From contig NC_132893.1 in NCBI RefSeq assembly GCF_030463535.1, positions 20,878,027 to 20,942,026 on the forward strand: a stretch of 64,000 bases of DNA, given 5' to 3'. The first letter of the stretch is position 1, and the number at the start of each line of letters is the position of its first letter. This document shows, piece after piece, positions 12,526-23,800 of this stretch. The translations under genes and the position numbers were made by a program. The notes under the pieces were generated by a model. That model saw only the letters and a list, made by a program, of their open reading frames with translations, ran no database searches and was not told where the DNA came from. The stretch is from Salminus brasiliensis. Taxonomy: Eukaryota > Chordata > Actinopteri > Characiformes > Bryconidae.

Positions 12526-13161
12526 CATAACTGAGTGATTCACGGCAGCTTATGATCCCCGTCTGTTAAAAAGAAGGGATTTCCTGTTGGTGGAAACCCT
12601 TTTACCATAGTTTGGCCATGTAGCTTAATATGGGGGTTATTATCGGATTATCAGACATGGAGCAGATTACTTTAAGATAAATTCAGATGCCCCTCAAGTA
12701 ATGTTTATTGGGTTCTCGTGACGTTTGGCCTAGTTAATGTCCTTTTATGTGCGTGTTTCAGCTGTGAGTAAGCACTGTTTCAGAGTCTATTGCCAGTAAG
12801 AGCTGTAAAGTGATGTGTAAATGGAAAATGGTTTCTGAGACAGCACTTGGAATTCTGTTTGGGGAGTTTGGGCAGGGCAGAGGGGGGTGGGGGGGGATAG
12901 TATTGAGTATGAAAAACAAAAGCAATCTGCCAGACGTTTACTCCTACAGTTCAGTTAAATTCAGTTTACGCAGTGTAGCTTAATACAGTAATTTCACTGC
13001 ATGGGAGCTCCATAGAGTATTAAATAAAATAGTCTGACTCAAAGTAATATTAAAAATTACGCAATACCCTTGACTTGAGGCTGGAATTGCTCTACAGTAC
13101 GGCCTGAATGTGCAAAACAAACAGTTCCCAGAGCTGACTCACTGGAAGGCTTCTTCACATT

Positions 13162-13210
<49 letters not shown>

Positions 13211-14409
13211 ATGGCGAGTGTGAAACTGGATAGGTTTTTATGCTTTAGACACTGAAGCTGCTCTGGAGGCGTTGCTATGATTCAGACGGACCAAGTGATC
13301 TTCTCTGTGAAACACACACATACACACAAACACTCAAACCTTATACCACTGAAAAAACACTGAGGCGCAGGTTCCTCAAGTAAATTCCTTCCATCAGTGT
13401 AACAGTGTGAGTGAGTGGCAGTGTCTCTGTGTCTGCAAACGGACACACCCTGGCCATCTGAATACACAGCAGTGGTGCTAAACCTGTGTGGAGTCCAACC
13501 ATATCAGTTGCATGTGATCCTCTTAGGCTAAGTGTATGGGGCGTTATGATAGTCTCTGTTTTAGCCACTAAACTAAAGACAGTAGTAGCAGAGATCTAGA
13601 CTAGTCCTCCATCTTCTTCAAGTTCAGCCATGTCACTTCTGTACTGTGTTCCCTGAACGGGCTCTCTGTAGCTGCTCGCTTCAAATGTCATTTAAAATCA
13701 ATTAAACCCTGACCCACCCAGCACCAGAGGTCATATGGATGTTGTATTTGGGCTAAATCTGGTTGGCCCATAATGGACTTTCTTTAGCCTAAAGAGAGAC
13801 GTCGAAAATTGGGCTGTGTTTATTCCGTCTGATCTGGTCACTCAGTCTGTAAGGGCGGCCTGCTCTAGGCAGATTTACACATGTGCCATTTTCCTTCCAT
13901 TTGTAATGATGGATTTAACTGAACTCCAGGGGATCAGTTCAGTTTGGATTTTTTGGATCCATCCCCTGATGTCTGGCATGTTAGCTATGACTGGCTACTC
14001 TAACAATTAAGGCTAGGATTAGGGCACATATCTGCTCACAGCTGCCACCTTTATAACATTAAAATCTCCCTGCAATAACCAGCAGACAGGGACAAGAGCC
14101 TACAGTGCTTTTAAAACATAGCTCAGGGATGTCCAATTTTATCCACAAACAGGCCAGTCAACTGGTGAGTCTTCAAACAACTGATCACGTGTGCTTCTGC
14201 TTGGCTGGAATGAAAACCTGCAGCCTCATCTGCGTTTTGCGGATAAGATTAGACACCCTGACTTATACTCTTTAATAACCTGTTCTCTGAGTTGCTTGGA
14301 GTGCTCTTTTGTATTCGGGATGTATTTATAGTCAGGGATGCTGATTAACCAGTGACTGGACCTTCCAGACAGGCACTCAGGCACAAGCACCTATGGCCTG
14401 AACCTCTGT
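12526..14409. other. No gene seen; contains an (AG)n tract
   Basis: An (AG)n microsatellite lies at 13165-13198. Otherwise this is unique-looking DNA without exon signals. Confidence 0.5.
13165..13198. repeat. (AG)n microsatellite
   Basis: An uninterrupted run of AG units followed by GGGGCAGAGAGAG. Confidence 0.95.
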
Positions 14410-14660
14410 TAAATTAGGTCAGTCACTTTAAAGGGGGTGAATATTAATGCTCTTGCTTATGTTACATAATGAATCATAGTATAATTAGCTAATTCTATTT
14501 TTATTTCATTGCTAATAATTTGTAGACTTTCATATAAAAAAAATATTTTGCAAATGAATAATAAAAAAGTTGATGAACTATATTGACCATGAGTCCATTT
14601 CTAAAAACAATAAAAGGGGAAAAACATCCAAAGGGGTGACAACTTTCATAGGCACTGTAA
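14410..14660 (+). mobile_element. Terminal fragment of a Tc1/mariner-like element
   Basis: It ends CAAAGGGGTGACAACTTTCA then TAGGCACTGTA, the typical outer end of a class of fish Tc1-like elements (reaction-end wording GGTGAAT...GCACTGTA). No transposase remains. Confidence 0.5.
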
Positions 14661-15284
14661 GCTTTCATTACTTGTTAGCGACATTAGCCTCATAGCTTTA
14701 GAGCAAAGCTAAAGAAACAGACATCAAACTTTAGCTGAACTGTCACACTAAGATTTCTGCTTAGTCCTTATGAACCTTGATTCGCATCTGCTCATGGTGA
14801 AGACGTCATATCTGTTGCATGTCATCAGACTGACTGTAACTCATCAATTAAAGAACTGCTAGTGTTCAGTGGTTTAAGCTCAGAGTAGCGCTAGAGCATG
14901 GGAAGTCCTAAGATGCTAAACAACGGAACTGAAACTGCCAGAGCACTCATCTGCGTTTTGACGTAGGCGACTCATTAAAAGAAACCACAAACAGCTTGAC
15001 TTGCAGGATTGCACTTTGCAGGGTTACGCACTGTATTAGCTGCCAGCTAACTGTAATTTACAGTGCTGTGTTCAGTATTGTGCTACTGCTTTACGCTGGA
15101 TAAAGATAAAACTGGGGTATTACTGTGTTAATACTATGTTGCTTAGCAATCTGTGAGCTTTATATGCCGTGTTTAAACCGAGATGACAACTACAAAGCTG
15201 ATTTTTCAGCAGTAATGGAGCAATTGCTTTGCTTTTTATAGCCAATATAGCCAAAAATAAGCACGCTTTTCTTTAACAGCCCAG
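14661..15284. other. No gene seen
   Basis: Unique-looking DNA, with no recognised feature. Confidence 0.45.
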
Positions 15285-15560
15285 ACTCATTCAATCCAAT
15301 TCAATAGAAATGGAACTTTATTGTCATTATACTAAAACGGGGTTGTACTGTACAACAATACACAGTTAGGCTAAGTCCGTGCAGAATAGGTAGGACATGA
15401 TCCAATAGTGCAAGGTCAAAAGACAAAACACGAGACCGGATGCTTAGACAAAAGTACAAATACAATAAATACTAGTCTAAGTGATCAAGGTCCAAACTTA
15501 GTGACTATAGTAACAGTAAATGGAGTAAATATGTAGAGCAGTGATGTAATATGTAGGTAA
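15285..15560 (-). mobile_element. LINE-like 3' fragment, antisense
   Basis: Read on the minus strand it contains ATAATGACAATAAAGTTCC near its end. This resembles the ATGACAATAAA end of the LINE tail at 3.0-3.26 kb. It is short and without coding sequence. Confidence 0.4.
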
Positions 15561-17690
15561 ATGTGTGCTGAAGTAGACCAGCCTGGTGCTGTAAACAGTA
15601 TCCCATACGTAAACAGAGTGTACAGTGCAGGAGTAAGTATAGCAGCTAATGTTCAGGTAGAGAGAACAGTACACAGCTTATGTCCAGAGAGGAGTGGTTG
15701 GTTTCCCTTTGACGAAAGATGCAAATGGGGTCTTTTTGGGCTGTAAAAGTCAGTTAAGTGCTAAACAGTGGCTACTAGTTCTGGCTGTACAGCACATTTA
15801 CGGTGTCTTCAGCGTTCTGTCCTTGTCCTGAACACAGTTTATTCGACCTTGCAGAGCTGCCACAATCTTAGAAAAACATAGCGCACACGCGCATGGGGAA
15901 TCTCCCATACTTTCACTGAAGTACAGTTTCTCTGTGCTTTTTTCTCACCATTCACATTGCCACTGTTCCTTACACTTCATTAGAAATACCTCACTAGGTG
16001 GTGTACCATTACAGACTGTAGCTCATCTGCTGATGCACAGTTTGAGTTAACCATCCTCTAGGCCCATATCAGTGATGCCTCTGTGACCACAGAGCTGGAT
16101 GTTTTTGTATATGGGGAGAAATCTCAACCTAGCAGAGATACTGACGTGTCTGTAAAAACCTCAGCACCATCACAGTGCTTGATAAACCTGTACCAGCATC
16201 ACACCACCCTATGTGAATTTCCCACCACCCAGATAATAGACTGAGTGGCTGTTTAGTCTCCATCTATCATTTTTTTATCAGTGTTGGATGGTATTGATAA
16301 CATCCAGTATCATAGTATTTTCCAGATACATCACAGTATCACAATATCATGCTGTGTAGGTCTGATTCAATAAAGTGTCCCATAATGACCCCATGACTCC
16401 AGAGTCCAGAGAGAAAAAATAATCTGAACTGTTCTTGAACAGTTTTGTTCTGTTTTCTTACAAATCCAACTTTGCTAAAAATATTAATATTTATAATATA
16501 TATAAAATATGTTTAATTTTTTTATTAAGGATCTGGCAAATAACAACAAGTTAAGTTTAATGTCCAATAATGCTGCTGAATAATACAACTCCATTAACAC
16601 AGCACTGCTTTGTAGGTTTACAATTGTAGACGTTGTTGAAATGGTAGTGGCATGTTATTGTATGCTGTGGTAGTCAGAGTGCATGAGGCACAGTAGCACA
16701 CTGCTGGGATTTGAGAATAGTCCAAAAACCAAAAATATCCGGCCTACGCTAGCCCTCTGGTCATAGACTGACCACTGATGGAGGGGTATTGGATGATTAA
16801 GACAAACTATGCATAGAATACGAAGAACTACAGTCTCTAACTGGAGGTACTTGCATCTAATAAAATGAGCAGTAAGTCTGTCTAGTCAACGGTGGCCTGT
16901 GGTCAAACACTGACTAGTGGTGGATTAGGTTGAGGGTTTTGCATTGTAACAGATATGCTACTGTCTGTAATTGAAACCTGTGGTGGACCTACATGGTAAG
17001 TGCGGCATATAATTCGCCAAAAACTGTAAGGATTAATTAACGTGAGATGCTTCAGGTAGGCCTGTTTTACTGCAGGCAAACTTACTTACTCTAACACACT
17101 TGTATTACAAGGTACACCATGTAATATTCCACCATGGGAAGTGTACCCTGTGAAACTTGCATTATTGCAGAAGAGATAGCACATCAGTGAGGTGAGTGTA
17201 GGAGTTGGGTAGCAGACATTTTATTGCCCTCATTCCCAGTAACTGATTGTCTGTTTGGTTTCATCGCCCTATAATGGCTTTATTTTTCCAGCGTTCATTA
17301 CCCTGCGATAACGTGAGTTATGGGATTTCCAGAACGTGTTAAATATGAGTTATAGGATTAGCTGTACAGGACAGGGATTACATCAGTCGTTTCTCGCACT
17401 TGGCACAGCGTGTACTTGCATCAGACTCTTTCAACACCCATCCCACTGTGTCAGATAACACAATACTTAGGGTGCACTTCACAATTTGCTTCTGTGCAGG
17501 GCTTGTATCAATTTGCCTTTAGCCTCCCCTCCCCCTGCTCGCCTCGTGTCAGTGCTGACTGTTGAGCGGAGACCCATGCTGTGTGTGTGTGGGAAGGTGT
17601 TTAATGCTTTGTGTAAGTGTGAGACACATTGCTGTATAGGGGACTGGATATCGAAGTCCTGAATGTAAGCCTTCAGGAGGCTTAGAGTAA
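15561..17690. other. No gene seen
   Basis: No exon-like segment. A/T-rich at 16450-16520. Confidence 0.45.
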
Positions 17691-17694
17691 CCTG

Positions 17695-17874
17695 ATCTAT
17701 CCAGGATGTGTTCAATCAGCACCAGGCTATTGATAACAGGGTTGTTGGTTCGATACACTGGGCTCGGCAAGCTGCCATTGTTGGGCCCTTGAGCAAGACT
17801 CTTCTCCCTCTCTGCTCTCTGGGCAGCCGCAGCCATTGCTGCCCACCGTGTCGGGCACGTGTGCTCACTGTTGC

Positions 17875-17905
<31 letters not shown>
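17695..17905 (+). mobile_element. tRNA-derived SINE fragment ending in (TG)n
   Basis: It has a B-box-like GGTTCGATACA, then the SINE body GGGCTCGGCAAGCTGCCATT and GTTGGGCCCTTGAGCAAGAC, and TGCTCACTGTTGC before a (TG)n tail at 17876-17901. The same family recurs at 63.67 kb. Confidence 0.75.
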
Positions 17906-17906
<1 letters not shown>

Positions 17907-17951
17907 TGAGTGCGTTTTACCCCAAAAGTATTCCATCAGTCAGTTGCAACC

Positions 17952-18448
17952 ACATAAACAAGTAAATCTTGGGATTTCTTAACATCTCGATGTGGTTGGA
18001 GGCAACTGTGCAATGATTTTGTCCTGGTTAGCACAATGCTAATTGGTATGCTATAAGCTTAAATGACTTAGCTGCGTTAGTCTTGCATCCATTGTTCAAA
18101 TTAAGTCAACAATCAACACATTACTAATAATAAAAAATATGCATATATTTTAATTATTTATTTTTATGTTTTGGACTGGAGACGCCAGTATAGCTAGCAA
18201 GCCATGAAATCACTAGCTAGCTAACAGAAGTAGCAGCCATTTAAATGTTGTCCATTTTTGGCCATGTTCTAGACAACAGTGTCATTAGGAGGCAGAAACA
18301 ACATAAGCAAGTAAATCTTGAGTTGTTTCAACATCTCAACGTGGTTAGAGACAACTGTGCAATGATTTTGTCATGGTTAGGATAATGCTAGGCTATATTA
18401 CTTGTAAGCTGCATGGGCCTTGCTGCCAGTGTTCAAATTAACAGTAAA
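17952..18448. repeat. Direct duplication of a ~150-bp unit
   Basis: The block at about 17952-18110 recurs at about 18298-18448, about 346 bp apart. It shares CAAGTAAATCTTG, CAACTGTGCAATGATTTTGT and TGTTCAAATTAA with scattered differences. The origin is unknown. It lies just beyond the distal AATAAA of ets2. Confidence 0.75.
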
Positions 18449-18449
18449 G

Positions 18450-19314
18450 AGCAGCCACACGTTCATTTGAAAAAAATTTATTTCACTGCAAATACAGATA
18501 GAGATGTCTTCACAAAATGACGAACAATGAGTTTCTGCTGCCCAAACGCTCACCAATAAGCCATCTGACTAACAATGAGCAAAGTACAGCCATGCTGTAG
18601 CTATTAGTCAAACATTGTTTTGTCACAGAAATGATTAACATTTCAGCTCTGACTCAAAATGAAAATGAGGATGTTGGAATAGTTTGGTCGCTAATGCTTT
18701 CCCTAAAGTGTAAGCTCCATGATGTCCAGACAAAACAGCCAAAACACTGATCACTTGACTCATAAGTAGGCGAGCGGTTGTCCAGCTCTAAGCAACGTTC
18801 ACTTTCGCTGACATTTACGTATACAGACATTACGTGGCAGTTTCTTTCAAGAAATGTGTGCGTTGCTTTCATCGGGTTGCAGTGTCAAACTGCTTTCCTT
18901 TACTACCTACATTGACCTGTTCATCTAAAAAAGAAACAGCGGATCTCACAACAGCATCATCACTCTGATGTGGTTCGCTCCCGTGAGCCAATTGCGCCAT
19001 TCTGCTGCTTTTCAAGTAAAGCATTCGTATAAAATAAAAAAAAAAGCATATTCATCCCACTGAAGATTGCAACTCACCCACAGATAAGAATAACAAAGCA
19101 AATATGTAGAAAAATAGCTTTTATGAACAAGAGATAAACAGTTATAAGCAGTTACTTTCACAATACATATTAAACTAGTAATATGACCTAATTTCAATTT
19201 TTACAACAAAACATTCATCATGTTTAAAACTGGCTTTCAGAAGACGTCACTTTTAGCATTTTTTTTTTTTTTTTTTTACATTTTTTGTAGTTTCCATGTT
19301 TGTCCCAGAGTGCC
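18450..19314 (-). other. Possible distal extension of the ets2 3' UTR
   Basis: This segment has no recognisable repeat. It ends with a sense AATAAA at 18482-18477, next to the duplicated block at 17.95-18.45 kb. It may be a longer alternative ets2 3' UTR or plain downstream DNA. Sequence alone cannot decide. Confidence 0.3.
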
Positions 19315-20608
19315 GCTGAAGAACAGACAAAATAGCTTTATTGTACTGAAAAAACAAAACAATATTTCTTGGTGCTAAGAACAGCAGTTACTAAATGCCC
19401 TGTACATAAAACAATAAGCCACAATAAAAAGGTTAAAAAAAAAATAATAATAATAATAATAATAACAATAATACAAAAATTAACCCTTGTAATATCCGCT
19501 GAGCCTTTATGACTTTGATGAATCATAAATATAACAACAATATAAAAGAGATAAATAATAAAAAGAAGAAAAGAAAAAAGATAAATAAAAGTTCAGTTGA
19601 ACAGCTAATGTAAATCTTCAAATCAATATTACATTAGTTCAAACATTTTAAAAACTGCGACAGTTTCTGTCCTCCCGTTTCTGTCTCAAGATCTGGCAGT
19701 GAATCCAGTAGACAAGTCTTTACTGGTGCGTGTTGTTCTCTAATGAGATGCTATTAACCTTAATGCACACTTAATTCACAAAAAAGTTTACAAAATTAAA
19801 TACTGACGCTGGAACGTCACCTTGGTCTCTGCAGATGCACGCTAATGACCCCGGCACAAAACGTGCCTTAATACAGCAGCTGTGTTCAAAACATTGGTTA
19901 AAAAAAGACGCCTTGTTTCGTTTACAATCATAGTCTAAAGAAATGACATATCAGACAGCAACAGTATATAAAGCTAAACCTGCCTGGCCTTTAAGCTATG
20001 ATGGCAGTTGGAGTTGCAGTCAGTATCAAATGTGGCACAGTGCTGGCTCGCTCTTGCAGCAGGGAAAGCAAAGGCGTGCAGGGCTGCTGGTACACCAGCG
20101 CTGAACTTAAAGCACTTAGCAAACCAGTAAAGGCAATGGCACTTGTCATATAACAGCAGATACACTGCCTTACACAGGCATCCCAGGCTCTCCTTGCAAA
20201 CAGAAGCGCCCTAATTACACGCATGTTGTACCCTTTAGACCCAGTTCTGCTGATTTAAGCAACGGTAATAATCCACATTTATAAAGACATAATCACTTCC
20301 CAAGGACAGAGCGTAAGATTAATTCATATCTGTGCAGCTTAAAGCTTGATTGGTTTAGCCATCCTCAGTGGCCTTGCCTCACTGTTGTGCGGCAGTTGTA
20401 AACGGCCAGAGTCACATCCAGCTCCGGAAAAAGAGAAACGGCACTCCGCTCCTTCAGCCGGGGCAGAGGCTTCAAGTGCAGCCGCAGTGCTGAGTCACTC
20501 TGGACGCAGACCTTTTTAAAAGGCCTAGACTGTGACAGCGGACCTGAGGGTTTCCCCCCACTCTGCTCCATCACACACAAACCCCTCCCTCTGAGGTGCT
20601 TGTATGGC
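19315..20608 (-). other. ets2: ets2 3' untranslated region (end uncertain)
   Basis: Downstream of the stop there is no other gene signal on this strand. The first canonical AATAAA in the sense direction lies at 19342-19337, giving a 3' UTR of about 1.3 kb. A second AATAAA at 18482-18477 would lengthen it to about 2.15 kb. The region includes A/T-rich runs, a poly(T) at about 19261-19278 and an (AAT)n-type tract at about 19440-19470. Confidence 0.6.
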
Positions 20609-20824
20609 TCAGTCCTCGGTGTCGGGCTGCACACCCAGCATGCTGTGCAGCTCCTCTGCGGTGTAGCCCAGGAGGTTCTGCAGGTCACAGACAAAGCGGT
20701 AGACGTAGCGTTTTCCAGAGGTCTTGTGGATGATGTTCTTATCATAGTAGTAACGCAGGCCACGACTCAGCTTCTCGTAGTTCATCTTGGGCTTGTTCTT
20801 CCGGCGGCCCCACCGACGCGCTAC
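20609..20824 (-). CDS. ets2: ets2 exon 10 (ETS domain recognition helix and stop)
   Basis: The terminal coding exon of 216 nt encodes [20 protein letters not shown], then [20 protein letters not shown], and ends LGVQPDTED before TGA at 20611-20609. It includes the recognition helix (residues about 408-420) and the C-terminal inhibitory helix. The acceptor is CCATAG. Confidence 0.98.
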   Translation of the reverse strand, partial: VARRWGRRKNKPKMNYEKLSRGLRYYYDKNIIHKTSGKRYVYRFVCDLQNLLGYTAEELHSMLGVQPDTED

Positions 20825-23800
20825 CTATGGAGGAGAAGCCCAAAATGAAACCGGGGTTCAAGTGTGCCTTCATTTCAAAAGTAATCTCTATTTTATACAA
20901 CTTTTATACTCCAGCTTTCTTACTTCATCAGGATCAGTAAGTTTGAACTCCCAGCCATCTCCAGTCCAGCTGATGATACCCTGGCAAGTTGTGTCGGTCA
21001 ATAACTCCAGGAGAAACTGCCACAGTTGGATGGGGCCGCTCCCTACAGAACATCATAAAATGTTAGGAGTTAAATTAGATAATTTAATAAATAATAATTT
21101 CGATTCAGATAGCCTGAGAGAAAAAAAGTGAAAGTGATCAACCTCAACACTCACCAGTAAATCCAGCAAGCACAGCAGCAGGGATGACTGGTTTGCCCTG
21201 TTCTAGTGGTTCATTTCTCTCTTGGACGTAGTCTTTAAAGGACAGGCCCTGTTTGCCAAGATTTAGTGGCGTGGCACTGTATTCATCATCAAAACTGTCA
21301 TGAGATGGGACACGCTGGGTGTCAGCGAGGGAGGACTGACTGCCCCAGGATCGCAGCACACACTCTGAACCATCCACACTGTCCACACTCTCCACAGAAG
21401 CCTTCTCATGGGAGGAGACTGTCAAACAAAGCAATGATTATAACTATTATTAGTTTTACTATTATTACAGTGATTTATTGCTGTAATCCCCATTATAATC
21501 ACTGGACTGCCAGAAAACCTGAGCAATCCACTGACCTTGAAAGCAAACTGAACATAGAGGTGGTTAAACTCACAGGGTGTGCTGAGCCGTGGAGTTGCTT
21601 TACTTTTAGGGTACTCCTGGCTAATGTAGCTGACATTGACTGTGCTCAGCTGTGGTTTAGGGAATATGGAGAAGTCCTGGTCTGAGATCAGATGGGTTGG
21701 ATTCTCTGGAGTCTCAAACAGCTCCCTCAGGAGACTCGTACTGCTGTCTGAAACCTGCAGCGCACATTGTGTGTCCTCCAGTCCAAAACCTTCAAAACAC
21801 AAATGCATTCATTAATCTTAAATCTTCCTGCACAGATATACAGAAATGTTGACTTTCTTTAAATAATACCTAGTCCACTTAACTGACGTATTACTGGAAA
21901 CATTCACTGTATCTGTAAAGCTTTACATAGGTAATCTGAAAGGATTACTTTAGTTCTTATTACTAACCAACAGAGTTGTTGTTCATCCAGTTTGATTCAA
22001 CTGGTACAGGACAGGAAAGCACCTTCACCTCACTGCTCTCCTGACAGGCTGCAAGAAGAAACCAACAGTACAGTTTAGATCAGTCTGGCCAGTGCAACAC
22101 TCTAAACACTGTAAGAATAAAAGGTCTTGGGCTTACCTCTCATCATCTGCTCCAGATGCTCCCAGAGGATGTCGCCAACAAAATCTGGAGCCAGGTCCAA
22201 GAAGCCCTCCTTTCCCAGGTCACACAACTCCTCCCCACTCATGTCGAACTTAAAGAAGTTCACGTTGGTGAGGCTAAACTCGCTGGAGGCCCAGTGCAGC
22301 CACTGCAGCACGTGCTGTTTGCTCCATTTCTGTGGGTCTGGAAAATAAAATGTTAGACGGTTACTGGAACTCATAAAATTTTTAAATGTCCCTGTTTAGG
22401 TATGGGTTTTTAGGAGGCTGAGGGAGAGACTCACTGTTGGAGATGCCACAGATGCGCTGCACTTTGGAGAAGCCATTAAAGCTGTCCTTTAAAGCCTGAC
22501 TCATGACTGCTTTACTGCAGGGTGTCAACAGAGGCACGGAGCACAGTCCCAGATCTGAAAAAACAAAAAAAAGGCACGGTTAGTATCTAAACAAGAAATC
22601 AAAGCAAAGTCTGATCATGCAAAAAGATTGTGCTGTTTCTGTCTGCTTGGGATCATTAATGGTATTTTTCTATAAAGAGAAATACTGCATTTCTCTTTAT
22701 TTATTATCTTGCAACAAGCCCTTTGCTTTAAGTCACTTATAAAATGTTTCTTAATAAATTCTGTATTTCTGTTCAAAGGTTTTTAATGTGACAAGTTCTG
22801 ATTAAAGAAATGCAGTGGCCTCACACTGCCTGTTTATATATTGAGTAAACAGTCGACTGAACTGGCTATGTATTCTGTGTACCACTGACATAAACATCAA
22901 TTTCTCCAATCCTGTGTAATCATCTCACCTTGTGGAACGCATTCCAGACCTGAAGGAACCTCTTGAGCCGCCTGCTCCTCCTCCACAGATGAGTAAAACC
23001 CAGAGAACAGAGACATGGGGTCCTCAAACAGCTCAAAGGCAACCTGCCTCTGTGAAAACAAGCACAACAAAGGACTTTATGAGGAGGGACCGCATTACGA
23101 TTATTGCTATATTACACTAAAAGGCCATTACGTAATGTCACTAATTGGGGTAAATTATGCGTGAAGAACACGGTTCACTAATAGCCGATTGACAGGTACA
23201 CTCATTCTGTTCATAAAACCCAGACGATGAATCATTAAAACTTCAGACTGACTGTTGAAAGTCATGCTGGTTATGTAGTACACAGATAACATGGAGCAGG
23301 AAAAACCCAGAAAGGCACTCCCTCTCTTTCTCTCTCGCTCGCTCCCTCTCTCAACTGCCATGATTGCTCAAACTCTAGCTGCCAGAGTGAACTGCCCCTA
23401 ACCAGTGCCAGCCAGCACACAACCATATTTGGCTTTCCTGTTCCGCAGCAGCAGGGCTGTGTGGGCGCTGGCCGCTCAGAGTCCAAACGAGCTCTCCTCC
23501 AATCAGCCAGCAGCAACTCTACTCTCTTCAGATCAGATTAAAACAACCACTGTTCTCTTTAGATTAGATTAGTGCTGACACAGATTTTTTTCACCCACAT
23601 CGGCTGCAGTGAAGTTCCCGCTGTACATCTTCATTACATCTGTGCAAAAGTGCAGATGTACAGCCAACCAACAGCCCGGATTTAATTAACTAATTAAAGC
23701 TTAATTTGAACAATTAAATTATTCAAATTGTACACTTTCACATATTTCCCTCTTACCTTAAACATAGTTGACCAACTTCTTCAGAGCTAAAATACTAATA

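Noticed and set aside
20365-20763. 132-codon minus-strand frame over the last ets2 exon
   Set aside because: It is a different frame from the ETS domain on the same strand; the true frame ends LGVQPDTED at 20609.
21266-21685. 139-codon plus-strand frame opposite ets2 exons 7 and 8
   Set aside because: Antisense shadow of the serine-rich ets2 exons and their intron.
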